Shown one piece after another: positions 33,384 through 41,786 of a stretch of 54,394 bases of DNA. How positions within the stretch are numbered: position 1 is the first letter of the stretch; the number at the start of each line of letters is the position of its first letter. The translations under genes and the position numbers were made by a program. The stretch comes from Prevotella sp. (GTDB taxonomy: Bacteria; Bacteroidota; Bacteroidia; Bacteroidales; Bacteroidaceae): NCBI GenBank assembly GCA_016286995.1, contig JAEEVA010000019.1, positions 1 to 54,394 of the forward strand, read 5' to 3'. The notes beneath the pieces were generated by a model. It made no database searches. It saw only the letters and a list, made by a program, of their open reading frames with translations, and was not told where the DNA came from.

Positions 33384-34466
33384 TTACATTACCTTTTTAA
33401 GTGCTTCCACAATTTCTTCTGGATCGGGAACAATACCACCCAGACGGCCGAACTGCTCAACAGGAATGGCACCGTTCACAGCCAGGCGAACGTCCTGTAC
33501 CATCTGTCCGGCATTGATCTCGGCGACGAGGATGCCCTTCACTTTCTTCGACAACTCAGTAATCTGCTTCTCAGGGAATGGGAACAGGGTGATGGGACGG
33601 AACAGACCGACCTTGATGCCCTGCTCACGGGCAATCTCTACACTCTTCTCAGCAATACGGGCAGCAGAGCCGAAGGCCACGATGGCATACTCGGCATCGT
33701 CCATCAGCTGCTCCTCGTAGCGCACCTCGTTCTCCTGAATCTTGGCATATTTCTCCTGCAGGGCGATGTTGCGCTGCTCCATAATCTCGGGCTTCAGCTC
33801 CAAAGAGGTAATGACCACACGCTCACGGTTCTTGGGTTTACCAGTCGAGGCCCATGGGCATTGCTTGATAACCTCCTCGTCCGTACGACGGGGCTTGAAC
33901 GGGGGCAGCACCACCTTCTCCATCATCTGACCGATGACACCATCGCTCAGAATCATAGCGGGATTGCGATACTTGAAAGCCAGCTCAAAGGCGAGGTCCA
34001 CGAAGTCGGCCATCTCCTGTACTGACGACGGAGCCAGCACGATGACCTTATAGTCACCATTACCACCACCACGGGTTGCCTGGAAATAGTCACCCTGCGA
34101 AGGCTGGATAGTTCCCAGGCCAGGACCGCCACGCTGCACGTTGACAAATACACCCGGCACCTCGGCACCAGCCATGTAAGTGATACCCTCCTGCATCAAA
34201 GCGATACCAGGAGATGAACTAGAAGTCATGGCACGCTTACCGGCCCCGGCAGCACCATAGACCATGTAAATCGATGCCAGCTCGCTCTCAGCCTGTACCA
34301 CTTTCATACCAGTGGTCTCCCAAGGCTTCAACTCAGCCAGCGTCTCAATCACTTCACTCTGCGGAGTAATAGGATAGCCGAAATAGCCGTCGCATCCGCA
34401 ACGAATAGCAGCATGGGCGATAGCCTCATTGCCTTTCATCAACACAACTTCTCTTTCTTCTGCCAT
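33384..34466 (-). CDS. vorB: 2-oxoacid:ferredoxin oxidoreductase, alpha subunit (VorB-like)
   Basis: 360 residues. The N-terminal pyrimidine-binding domain (MKGNEAIAHAAIRCGCDGYF, YPITPQSEVIE, VQAESELASI with the conserved Glu) and the SSSSPGIALMQEG loop are typical of VorB/KorA proteins. The C-terminal transketolase-like domain contains GLFRPITLFPFP. VorB (3-methyl-2-oxobutanoate) is my first choice, 2-oxoglutarate the alternative. With the ilv genes in the same window, a role in branched-chain 2-oxoacid turnover is attractive but is inference. Confidence 0.9.
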   Translation of the reverse strand: MAEEREVVLMKGNEAIAHAAIRCGCDGYFGYPITPQSEVIETLAELKPWETTGMKVVQAESELASIYMVYGAAGAGKRAMTSSSSPGIALMQEGITYMAGAEVPGVFVNVQRGGPGLGTIQPSQGDYFQATRGGGNGDYKVIVLAPSSVQEMADFVDLAFELAFKYRNPAMILSDGVIGQMMEKVVLPPFKPRRTDEEVIKQCPWASTGKPKNRERVVITSLELKPEIMEQRNIALQEKYAKIQENEVRYEEQLMDDAEYAIVAFGSAARIAEKSVEIAREQGIKVGLFRPITLFPFPEKQITELSKKVKGILVAEINAGQMVQDVRLAVNGAIPVEQFGRLGGIVPDPEEIVEALKKVM

Positions 34467-34469
34467 AGC

Positions 34470-34700
34470 TTACTCCTCCATCTTTTTACGATACACGGTG
34501 ATACACCCGTCTGGGCAGACAATGCCACACGAAGCACAGCCCACACAGGCCTCCTCGTTGACAGCCTCCACGTAGGGATAGCCGTGCAGATTCACTTTGT
34601 TAGCCAGGGCGATAACTTTCTGGGGGCAAGCGATGATGCACAATTGGCATCCCTTGCACCTTTCAGTATCCACCACAATGGCGCCTTTCATTTTTGCCAT
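34470..34700 (-). CDS. Two-[4Fe-4S] ferredoxin (delta) subunit of the oxidoreductase
   Basis: 76 residues with two complete clusters, CKGCQLCIIACP and CVGCASCGIVCP. It moves electrons from the thiamine-bound intermediate to external ferredoxin. First gene of the operon, three bases before alpha. The promoter at 34742-34772 is inside a dispersed repeat. Confidence 0.93.
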   Translation of the reverse strand: MAKMKGAIVVDTERCKGCQLCIIACPQKVIALANKVNLHGYPYVEAVNEEACVGCASCGIVCPDGCITVYRKKMEE

Positions 34701-34741
34701 AATTATAGAGTTTAATGCATTAAAATCTCGAATTCAATGTG

Positions 34742-34800
34742 CAAAGGTACGAATAAGTGAGGAAAAAGCAAAAGAAAAAACTCATTTTCTTTTATTTTTT
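34742..34800 (-). promoter_or_regulatory. Oxidoreductase operon promoter within the dispersed promoter-carrying repeat
   Basis: Minus strand TTTG (34769-34772), 19-base spacer including CTCACTTATTCG, TACCTTTG (34742-34749). Upstream AAAAGAAAA and TTTTCTTTT form an inverted repeat, as in the ilvC copy. The repeat overlaps the last codons of the upstream phosphatase-family gene. Confidence 0.75.
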
Positions 34801-35646
34801 TATTGCAGCCAACAAATCCTGCTGGATGATGCCATTCGTAGCAACAACACTGTCACCCTGCGTAAAATGGGCAGACCCCTCATAGTCGGTCACCACACCG
34901 CCAGCCTCCTTCACAATCAGACTGCCAGCCATAAAGTCCCACCGGCCGAGATACTTCTCTGCATAGCCGTCGAGCCGGCCTGCAGCAACATAACTCAATG
35001 CCATAGCAGCAGAACCTATCATGCGGATGCTGCCCACATGACCATAGAAATGGGCGATAAGACGAGTAATGACGGGCTTGTAGGCATCGCTATTGTAAGG
35101 CAACTGCAGACATAGCAGGGCATCGTTGATGGCACTCGTACCAACATGTAGCCGTTCCTTTTGCAGTTCTCCTTTCGCAGTTCTCCTTTCGCAGTAAGCT
35201 CCACCACCCAGCCAGGCATAATAGCACTCGTCGGCACATATTTCATAGACAACACCTATCAGCTGTTCCTGACCTTGAATGAGCGCTATCGACACAGCAT
35301 AGGGAGCATAGGCATGAATGAAATTCGTCGTGCCGTCAAGGGGGTCAACCACCCAAGTCAAGGACGGCTGGGCAGAAGCAGGTTGTTCACTGCTCATTTC
35401 CCCCTTTTCACATTCTGTCGTCCCTTCCTCAGTGATGAATCCTGCTTCAGGCAGCAATTCACGCAACGCTTTCACGATACACTCTTCCGACCCTTTGTCG
35501 ACATACGACACATAGTCATGGGCATGTTTACGCTCCACACTGTCCAAAGAGAACTTCTGACGTTCCTCTCTGATATATTTGCCAGCCTGTCTTGCTATAG
35601 CGCAAACAGCCAGCGTATACTGTTCAAGATTCATCTGGTTCATCAT
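34792..35646 (-). CDS. Inositol monophosphatase family protein
   Basis: 284 residues. Metal-dependent phosphatase fold: FITEEGTTE, the signature WVVDPLDGTTNFIH, and the C-terminal GRWDFMAGSLIVKEAGG. The substrate could be inositol phosphate, a nucleotide such as PAP, or a sugar phosphate. An insert near residue 155 (CERRTAKGELQKE) is encoded by 14-bp repeats at 35159-35195. The last codons overlap the promoter repeat for the downstream oxidoreductase operon. The start may be Met1, Met2 or Met5. Confidence 0.88.
   Translation of the reverse strand: MMNQMNLEQYTLAVCAIARQAGKYIREERQKFSLDSVERKHAHDYVSYVDKGSEECIVKALRELLPEAGFITEEGTTECEKGEMSSEQPASAQPSLTWVVDPLDGTTNFIHAYAPYAVSIALIQGQEQLIGVVYEICADECYYAWLGGGAYCERRTAKGELQKERLHVGTSAINDALLCLQLPYNSDAYKPVITRLIAHFYGHVGSIRMIGSAAMALSYVAAGRLDGYAEKYLGRWDFMAGSLIVKEAGGVVTDYEGSAHFTQGDSVVATNGIIQQDLLAAIKK
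35159..35195 (-). repeat. 14-bp tandem repeat inside the inositol-phosphatase gene
   Basis: GCAGTTCTCCTTTC twice plus a partial third copy; 14 is twice 7, so it fits the heptamer series. In frame and stop-free on the coding strand. Confidence 0.8.
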
Positions 35647-35700
35647 CCTTTTTACGCGTACCTTATAGTATATAATGTACTAGATAGGAATATGCATACC

Positions 35701-35880
35701 CTATGGGTTGTACAAATCCTTGCAGTAGTAAGCCATAATGTCGTCAAGCATACGCTTGGCCTCAACAGCAGGACTGTCAGGGTCGAGGTCTATGGCACGG
35801 ATATAGTTGTTGATGGCTTCGTGCCATTGGCCACGTTTACGAGCCGCATTGCCTTTCTGGTAATATTCTTCTGCTGTCAC
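35701..35880 (-). CDS. Small TPR protein
   Basis: 59 residues from a GTG at 35880 (TAG at 35701-35703). AEEYYQKGNAARKRGQWHEA followed by INNYIRAIDLDP is one good tetratricopeptide repeat plus a capping helix (VEAKRMLDDIMAYYCKDL). Codon use is like that of neighbouring genes and the reading frame is clean. It starts 16 bases after folD, so it is very likely cotranscribed with ffh-folD. Such a small single-TPR protein probably binds a partner; which one is not known. Confidence 0.75.
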   Translation of the reverse strand: MTAEEYYQKGNAARKRGQWHEAINNYIRAIDLDPDSPAVEAKRMLDDIMAYYCKDLYNP

Positions 35881-35896
35881 AACGATGAGCTAAAAA

Positions 35897-36775
35897 CTAA
35901 ACATAGTACTCTTTCTTGCCAGCAGCAAGGGTGTTCTTCATCAGCGAACAAATAGTCATGGGACCTACTCCACCAGGAACTGGGGTGATGAATGAACACT
36001 TGGGACTGACCTCGTCGAACTTGACGTCGCCGTTCAGACGGAAACCACTCTTGCGCGTAGCATCTGGAACACGGGTGGTACCAACGTCGATGATGACAGC
36101 ACCAGGCTTCACCATGTCAGCGGTCACGAAGTTGGGCTGTCCGATAGCAGCAATAATGATGTCGGCCTCACGGCACTCTTCCTTAAGAGTCTTCGAACGC
36201 GAATGACAAACGGTGACAGTAGCATCGCCATACTGCTTCTGCATCATGAGCTGTGCCATCGGTTTACCGACAATGTTCGAACGCCCCAAAATGACGCATT
36301 TCTTGCCACTGGTCTCAATGTTATAGCGTTTCAATAACGTAATGATACCCAGTGGAGTAGCAGAAATGAAACAAGGTAAACCTATAGCCATGCGACCCAC
36401 ATTGATTGGATGGAATCCATCGACGTCCTTTCGATAGTCAATGGCCTCAATAATCTTCTGTTCGTCGATATGTTTGGGTAAAGGCAGCTGAACGATAAAA
36501 CCGTCAACATCACCATTACGGTTCAAACGGTCCACACATTCAAGCAATTCCTCTTCTGTGATGTCATCCTCGTAGCGAATGAGCGTAGACTTAAAACCAC
36601 AGGCCTCGCATGCGAGTACCTTATTCTTAACGTATGTCTCTGAACCACCGTCGTGACCTACCAGTACGGCAGCCAGATGGGGCTGCTTGCCACCGGCGGC
36701 AACGATTCTTTCTACTTCTTGTTTGATTTCTGCCTTAATGGTGGCGGCAGTAGCCTTTCCGTCAATTAACTGCAT
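35897..36775 (-). CDS. folD: Bifunctional methylenetetrahydrofolate dehydrogenase/cyclohydrolase
   Basis: Interconverts 5,10-methylene-, methenyl- and 10-formyl-tetrahydrofolate for one-carbon metabolism. 292 residues, full length. Seen: [14 protein letters not shown] (with the catalytic lysine), [27 protein letters not shown], and NAD(P)-site residues in [16 protein letters not shown] and [11 protein letters not shown]. It begins five bases after ffh. Confidence 0.96.
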   Translation of the reverse strand: MQLIDGKATAATIKAEIKQEVERIVAAGGKQPHLAAVLVGHDGGSETYVKNKVLACEACGFKSTLIRYEDDITEEELLECVDRLNRNGDVDGFIVQLPLPKHIDEQKIIEAIDYRKDVDGFHPINVGRMAIGLPCFISATPLGIITLLKRYNIETSGKKCVILGRSNIVGKPMAQLMMQKQYGDATVTVCHSRSKTLKEECREADIIIAAIGQPNFVTADMVKPGAVIIDVGTTRVPDATRKSGFRLNGDVKFDEVSPKCSFITPVPGGVGPMTICSLMKNTLAAGKKEYYV

Positions 36776-36780
36776 ATTTC

Positions 36781-38130
36781 TTAGAATGGTTTGTTTCCAC
36801 GCATCTTCATCGCAGCAGCCATTTGTGCCATCTTTGAATTGCCGGCACCAGCCACCATGCGCATTACTTTACGCGTCTGGTCAAACTGTTTCATCAGACG
36901 GTTCACCTCTTCAATCTTCGTACCAGAGCCCTTGGCTATACGCAACTTGCGGCTCTGATTGATGATGTCAGGATTGGCACGCTCCTTGGGTGTCATAGAC
37001 TGGATGATGGCCTCGATGCTCTTAAAGGCGTTATCGTCAATATCAAGGTCCTTGATTTGCTTGCCAACACCAGGAATCATCGAAGCAAGGTCCTTGATGT
37101 TACCCATCTTCTTAATTTGCTGAATCTGACCCATGAAGTCGTCGAAGTCGAACTTATTCTTACGAATCTTCTTCTCCAGACGCTTTGCCTCTTCCTCATC
37201 AAACTGCTGCTGGGCACGCTCAACAAGAGAGACCACATCGCCCATGCCAAGAATGCGGTCGGCCATACGTTCAGGGTGAAATACGTCAAGGGCCTCCATC
37301 TTCTCACCAGTACCCACAAACTTAATGGGCTTGGTGACCACAGTACGAATACTCAGGGCAGCACCACCACGGGTATCACCGTCGAGCTTGGTCAGCACCA
37401 CACCATCGAAATCCAGACGGTCGTTGAACTCCTTGGCAGTATTGACGGCATCTTGACCCGTCATCGAGTCAACTACAAACAGCGTCTCATCAGGCTGGAC
37501 GGCCTCCTTCAGCGTAGCTATCTCGTTCATCATCTCCTCGTCAACAGCCAGACGACCGGCAGTATCGATGATGACAACGTTGTAATTCTTCTGCTTGGCC
37601 TCACGGATAGCATTCTGGGCTATCTCAACTACATTCTTGTTGTCAGGCTCTGAATAGACGGGCACACCCACACTCTCGCCAACCACATGCAACTGCTGGA
37701 TAGCGGCAGGACGATATACGTCGCAGGCTACGAGCAAGGGATTCTTGTGCTGACGGGTCTTCAGCAGATTGGCCAACTTACCACTGAACGTCGTCTTACC
37801 TGAACCTTGCAGACCAGACATCAGCACAATGGCCGGACGACCTTCGAGTTTCAGCTCCACAGCCTTGCCACCCATCAGTTCAGCCAGCTCATCATGAACA
37901 ATCTTCACCATCAACTGACTGGGTTTAATGGCTGTCAGCACGTTCATACCCATGGCCTTCTGCTTCACAGTATCAGTAAAGCTCTTGGCCACCTTGTAGT
38001 TGACGTCGGCATCCAACAAGGCCTTACGCACGTCTTTCAGGGTTTCTGCAACATTGATTTCGGTGATTTTTCCTTCACCCTTCAGTATCTTGAACGACCG
38101 TTCAAGTCTTTCACTTAGATTTTCAAACAC
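36781..38130 (-). CDS. ffh: Signal recognition particle protein Ffh (SRP54)
   Basis: GTPase that binds signal sequences of nascent membrane and secreted proteins and docks with FtsY, also encoded in this window (53218-54171). N domain 1-88, G domain with [27 protein letters not shown] and [14 protein letters not shown], then the methionine-rich M domain to [13 protein letters not shown]. 449 residues, normal. The promoter -7 box is at 38196-38203. Confidence 0.97.
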   Translation of the reverse strand: MFENLSERLERSFKILKGEGKITEINVAETLKDVRKALLDADVNYKVAKSFTDTVKQKAMGMNVLTAIKPSQLMVKIVHDELAELMGGKAVELKLEGRPAIVLMSGLQGSGKTTFSGKLANLLKTRQHKNPLLVACDVYRPAAIQQLHVVGESVGVPVYSEPDNKNVVEIAQNAIREAKQKNYNVVIIDTAGRLAVDEEMMNEIATLKEAVQPDETLFVVDSMTGQDAVNTAKEFNDRLDFDGVVLTKLDGDTRGGAALSIRTVVTKPIKFVGTGEKMEALDVFHPERMADRILGMGDVVSLVERAQQQFDEEEAKRLEKKIRKNKFDFDDFMGQIQQIKKMGNIKDLASMIPGVGKQIKDLDIDDNAFKSIEAIIQSMTPKERANPDIINQSRKLRIAKGSGTKIEEVNRLMKQFDQTRKVMRMVAGAGNSKMAQMAAAMKMRGNKPF

Positions 38131-38195
38131 AACTTATTTCTTTTTAAGTACCACTAATTACATAAATATCACGCAAAACTCTCATTCAGAGGGTG

Positions 38196-38203
38196 CAAAG
38201 GTA
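38196..38203 (-). promoter_or_regulatory. Promoter -7 element for ffh-folD
   Basis: TACCTTTG followed by CACC on the minus strand, about 65 bases before the ffh ATG. No TTTG at -33. Confidence 0.6.
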
Positions 38204-38247
38204 ATAATAAAAAATGAAAAGACGACGTTTTTTCATGTAATTTCTTC

Positions 38248-38283
38248 GCAAAAGTGTGCAAAATGCACTTTGAAAACTTTTGC
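38248..38283. repeat. Nested palindrome between divergent ffh and the HTH gene
   Basis: GCAAAAGT (38248-38255) and ACTTTTGC (38276-38283) are perfect arms; inside, AGTG and CACT flank TGCAAAATG. It lies upstream of both divergent promoters and could be a binding site for the adjacent HTH protein, which is inference. Confidence 0.45.
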
Positions 38284-38295
38284 AAACGATTTTTC

Positions 38296-38326
38296 TTGGA
38301 AGAATGACAAATTATTCGTAATTTTG
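38296..38326 (+). promoter_or_regulatory. Promoter of the HTH gene
   Basis: TTG (38296-38298), 20-base spacer, TAATTTTG (38319-38326), then CATC; the ATG follows at 38378. Confidence 0.65.
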
Positions 38327-38377
38327 CATCATCGAAAACAAAATAGTTAATCATCAATCGTCAAATAGTAATTGATT

Positions 38378-38887
38378 ATGGTACTGACTGATCGCGAACT
38401 GTTCCTGCTCATCATCTGCACGGTATTCTATATTACCTTATTTATAGTGGTGATACAAAGCAACCGACGTAAGATACAACTGCTGCAAAGCCGACTGGAT
38501 AATATCCATGCCATGCAGAAAATGGCAGTTATAGAGCACCATTCGCAGAATGTAGGCACGTTGTTCTCCACACCAGTAGTGCTGCGAGCCAAGCAGTATC
38601 TGAACGACGGACGCAGCATGACAGAGGGTGACTGGGCAGAACTGGCAGAGGCGGTTAATAGCGTGTACACAGGATTTACCGAGAAGCTGTACAGCCTGTA
38701 CAACATGAGTGAACAGGACTATCGCGTGAGCTTGCTGATTAAGATTCGCATGCAACCCAAAGATATCGCCACACTGACGGCCCACTCAAAGGAGAGCGTA
38801 GCCTCGACCCGCAGCCGACTCTACCAGAAGGTGTTTGGCAAGAAGGGCTCGACAAAGGACTGGGATGACTTTGTACTCTCTATATAA
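38378..38887 (+). CDS. Membrane-tethered helix-turn-helix regulator
   Basis: 169 residues. One N-terminal membrane helix (about residues 8-27, LFLLIICTVFYITLFIVVIQ), a short coiled coil (RRKIQLLQSRLDNIHAMQ), then a C-terminal HTH: MSEQDYRVSLLIKIRMQPKD, IATLTAHSKESVASTRSRLY, QKVFGKKGS. This C-terminus resembles that of large Bacteroidales regulators that carry periplasmic TPR repeats, but no sensor domain is present here. It may be a reduced form, or act with another sensor. Divergent from ffh, 53 bases before nfeD. Confidence 0.75.
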   Translation: MVLTDRELFLLIICTVFYITLFIVVIQSNRRKIQLLQSRLDNIHAMQKMAVIEHHSQNVGTLFSTPVVLRAKQYLNDGRSMTEGDWAELAEAVNSVYTGFTEKLYSLYNMSEQDYRVSLLIKIRMQPKDIATLTAHSKESVASTRSRLYQKVFGKKGSTKDWDDFVLSI

Positions 38888-38940
38888 GGGAGTTAAGGAG
38901 ATATGAAGTTAAGAAGTTACAACATTTAATATATTGAGTT

Positions 38941-39384
38941 ATGATTGAGTATTTTATTGCAAACATGTGGCAGATATGGGCCATTGTTGCCATCATCTGC
39001 CTGATTTTGGAGCTCTCGTCAGGTGACTTTTTCATCATCTGCTTCTCCATTGGAGGTGTATTCGCGCTGATTGGTGCTGCACTGGGAATCAACGTATACT
39101 GGCAACTGTTCATCTTTGCCATCTTCTCGCTGCTGAGTATCTTTTTTGTAAGACCTGTGGCACTAAAGTGGCTGCACAAAAACGAGCCTAACAAGGCTAG
39201 CAATGCCGACGCCCTGCTGGGACGGACTGGACGTGTGACAGAAGCCATCAAAGCCGATGCCAGCGGTTACGTACAGATAGACGGTGACATGTGGAAGGCC
39301 GTTAGCACCACTGACATTCCCGTAGGCGAGACCGTTCGCGTAATTGGTCGCGAAAGCACAATCATTACTGTAGAAACATTATGA
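38941..39384 (+). CDS. NfeD-like membrane protein
   Basis: 147 residues. Three or so membrane helices (WQIWAIVAIICLILELSSGD, FIICFSIGGVFALIGAALG, LFIFAIFSLLSIFFVRPVAL) followed by a soluble OB-fold (LLGRTGRVTEAIKAD, GYVQIDGDMWKAVS). NfeD proteins pair with SPFH/stomatin proteins in membrane microdomains, and the next gene is exactly such a protein. Confidence 0.9.
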   Translation: MIEYFIANMWQIWAIVAIICLILELSSGDFFIICFSIGGVFALIGAALGINVYWQLFIFAIFSLLSIFFVRPVALKWLHKNEPNKASNADALLGRTGRVTEAIKADASGYVQIDGDMWKAVSTTDIPVGETVRVIGRESTIITVETL

Positions 39385-39386
39385 TA

Positions 39387-39436
39387 CAATAAACAATAAA
39401 CATTAAACAATAAACATTAAACAATAAACATTAAAA
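39387..39436 (+). repeat. 7-bp tandem repeat between nfeD and the stomatin gene
   Basis: CAATAAA and CATTAAA heptamers alternate for six to seven copies and fill the gap. The unit includes TAA, consistent with its intergenic place. Confidence 0.9.
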
Positions 39437-39438
39437 CT

Positions 39439-40392
39439 ATGGACATTATGAGCTATGTATTAATTGCCATCGTCGTTTTGGTGGTCATCTTCGCCAAAAT
39501 GGCACTTGTGATCATTCCACAGTCGGAAACAAAGATTATTGAGCGTCTGGGACGCTACTATGCCACACTGAATCCGGGTATCAACCTGATTATCCCCTTC
39601 ATCGACCGTGCCAAGGACATCGTGGTGCTGACACGTGGACGCTATGCCTACTCAAACAGCATCGACCTGAGGGAACAGGTGTACGACTTCCCGTCACAGA
39701 ACGTGATTACAAAGGATAACATCCAGATGGAAATCAACGCCCTGCTGTACTTCCAGATTGTGGACCCGTTCAAGGCCGTGTATGAGATTTCAAATTTGCC
39801 CAACGCCATTGAGAAGCTGACACAGACGACGTTGCGTAACATCATTGGCGAACTGGAACTAGACGAGACGCTGACCTCGCGCGACACCATCAACACCAAG
39901 CTGCGCGCCGTGCTGGACGACGCCACGGACAAGTGGGGTGTGAAAGTTAATCGCGTGGAACTGCAGGACATCGTCCCCCCAGCTACCGTGCTGAACGCCA
40001 TGGAGAAGCAGATGCAGGCCGAGCGTAACAAGCGTGCCCAGATTCTGACGTCAGAGGGTGAAAAGGCTGCCGAAATTCTGGCTTCTGAAGGTGAAAAGAC
40101 GGCTATGGTTAACCGTGCCGAGGCCCAAAAGCAGCAGGCTATCCTGCATGCTGAAGGTGAGGCTCAGGCCCGTATTCGCAAGGCAGAAGCCGAAGCCAAG
40201 GCCATTGAGCTGATTACAGAAGCTGTAGGCAAGTCGACCAATCCTGCCAACTACCTGCTGGCACAGAAGTACATCCAGATGATGCAAGAACTGGCACAGG
40301 GCGACAAGACCAAGACCGTCTACCTGCCCTACGAAGCCACAAACCTGCTGGGCAGCATCGGAGGCATCAAGGACCTGTTCAAGAGTGAATAG
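39439..40392 (+). CDS. SPFH/stomatin-like (band 7) protein
   Basis: 317 residues. An N-terminal membrane anchor (VLIAIVVLVVIFAKMALVII), the SPFH domain with ERLGRYYATLNPGINLIIPF and DIVPPATVLNAMEKQMQAER, then an alanine/glutamate-rich coiled coil (AEILASEGEKTAMVNRAEAQ) and the QMMQELAQGDKTKTVYLPY tail. It organises membrane microdomains and may control membrane proteases; the cotranscribed NfeD supports this. Confidence 0.93.
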   Translation: MDIMSYVLIAIVVLVVIFAKMALVIIPQSETKIIERLGRYYATLNPGINLIIPFIDRAKDIVVLTRGRYAYSNSIDLREQVYDFPSQNVITKDNIQMEINALLYFQIVDPFKAVYEISNLPNAIEKLTQTTLRNIIGELELDETLTSRDTINTKLRAVLDDATDKWGVKVNRVELQDIVPPATVLNAMEKQMQAERNKRAQILTSEGEKAAEILASEGEKTAMVNRAEAQKQQAILHAEGEAQARIRKAEAEAKAIELITEAVGKSTNPANYLLAQKYIQMMQELAQGDKTKTVYLPYEATNLLGSIGGIKDLFKSE

Positions 40393-40394
40393 AC

Positions 40395-40491
40395 CGAAAT
40401 GAAGAATTAAAAATGAAGAATTAAAAATTATGATTAGCTTTGCGGCTGTAACTTCTGCCTACAAGCTAATCATAATTTTTAATTCTTAATT
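40395..40491. repeat. Hairpin element C between convergent genes
   Basis: 25-bp perfect arms (40416-40440 and 40463-40487) around a 22-base loop. The outer part of the arms is AATTAAA-type heptamers and the inner part is GATTAGCTT/AAGCTAATC. It separates the stomatin and hybrid-kinase genes and is a plausible bidirectional terminator. It resembles elements A (10125) and B (11583). Confidence 0.85.
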
Positions 40492-41640
40492 TTATTCTTC
40501 CTTTTTCAGCGGTATCGTGAAGCTGAACGTTGAGCCTTCGCCCTCGACAGACTCCACATAGGCATCGCCACCATTCTTACGGGCAAAGTCCTGACAAAGC
40601 TGAAGACCCAGTCCAGAGCCTTCCTCACCACCCGTACCATAAGTCGTCTCACCCTTATGGAAGATGCTGTCAATACGGTCGGCAGCAATACCGACACCGT
40701 GGTCCTGAACACAGATGCGGACAAAGTCACCTTCATGCTTGTAAAAGACGTCAATGCCCTTACCCTCTGGTGTAAACTTGATAGCGTTGGAGATAAAGTT
40801 ACGGATAACTGTTTTCACCATATCATTGTCGGCATGTACCATAAGCTTTTCGTCGGAAGGAATATACCTCAATGAAATCTTCTTCATCTCGGCAATCATC
40901 GAGAAGATGTCAACGACACCTGGTACCACCTCGTCGAGGTAGAAGTCTTGATAGACCACGTTCAGACGTCCGGTCTGGCTCTTCGTCCACTTCAGCAGGT
41001 TGTCGAGCAGGTCGTGTGTTTCCTCTGACTCACGATTAGCTTTGTCGAGAAGTTCGAAAATCTCCTGACCGACGAGATCGGGGGACACCACATTGACAGC
41101 CAAGTTGAGCACCATACGGATGCTGGCCATGGGTGAGCGCAGGTCATGGGCAATAACAGAGTACATCTTGTCGCGGTTGTTGATAGTACGGCGCAATTCC
41201 TCATTCTGGCGCACAATGATACGCTTGGCGGCCACAAGTTGTATCTGGTGCATGACACGCATGACGAGTTCTTCCTTGTTGAAGGGTTTGGTCAGGAAGT
41301 CGTTGGCACCAACCTGGAAACCTTTTACCAAATCTTGTGGACTATTCAAAGCCGTTAGGAAAATGATGGGTATATCAACCGTTTCAGGGTCTTTCTTCAG
41401 GATGACGGCAGCATCGAAGCCACTGATGTCAGGCATCATGACGTCGAGTAATATCAAGTCGGGATGTTCTTTTTTAGCCTGTTCGATACAGGCATTGCCA
41501 CAATTGGCCGTACATACCTGAAACTTCTCGTTGGTCAGCAATATCTTCAACAACAACACGTTGCTGATGACATCGTCGACAATCAAAATCTTATAATCAC
41601 TACGGTTTATTTGTGATTCAAAGGTTTCGTTCAACTCCAT
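40492..41640 (-). CDS. Receiver domain-histidine kinase hybrid
   Basis: 382 residues, cytoplasmic (no membrane helix). A receiver domain at residues 15-135 (ILIVDDVISNVLL, phosphoacceptor Asp66 in LILLDVMMPD, FLTKPF) comes first, then a HisKA domain with His165 in SVIAHDLRSPMAS, then an ATPase domain (NFISNAIKFTPEGKG, DHGVGIAADRI, GSGLGLQLCQDF). This receiver-first order, with no input domain, means it probably takes phosphate or a signal from another kinase or protein. The partner is not in the window. It has a consensus promoter (41669-41700). Confidence 0.92.
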   Translation of the reverse strand: MELNETFESQINRSDYKILIVDDVISNVLLLKILLTNEKFQVCTANCGNACIEQAKKEHPDLILLDVMMPDISGFDAAVILKKDPETVDIPIIFLTALNSPQDLVKGFQVGANDFLTKPFNKEELVMRVMHQIQLVAAKRIIVRQNEELRRTINNRDKMYSVIAHDLRSPMASIRMVLNLAVNVVSPDLVGQEIFELLDKANRESEETHDLLDNLLKWTKSQTGRLNVVYQDFYLDEVVPGVVDIFSMIAEMKKISLRYIPSDEKLMVHADNDMVKTVIRNFISNAIKFTPEGKGIDVFYKHEGDFVRICVQDHGVGIAADRIDSIFHKGETTYGTGGEEGSGLGLQLCQDFARKNGGDAYVESVEGEGSTFSFTIPLKKEE

Positions 41641-41668
41641 TAGTTAACAGGTTTAATTATTTCACGTG

Positions 41669-41700
41669 CAAAAATAGTTATTATTTAGCATTTCGCCAAA
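41669..41700 (-). promoter_or_regulatory. Promoter of the receiver-kinase gene
   Basis: Minus strand TTTG (41697-41700), 20-base spacer, TATTTTTG (41669-41676), then CACG: one of the best consensus matches in the window. Confidence 0.8.
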
Positions 41701-41786
41701 TATTTACACATTTTTTTAGTTTTCGCAGTTCACTTTTTTCTTCTTGTTGTTCGTTTTCTTACTTTTTGCTATACATTTTTCATTTC

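Noticed and set aside
41641..41786. glmS ribozyme or leader RNA
   Set aside because: This stretch is downstream of glmS, and the 37-base gap upstream of glmS is too short for a ribozyme. Nothing structured is seen.
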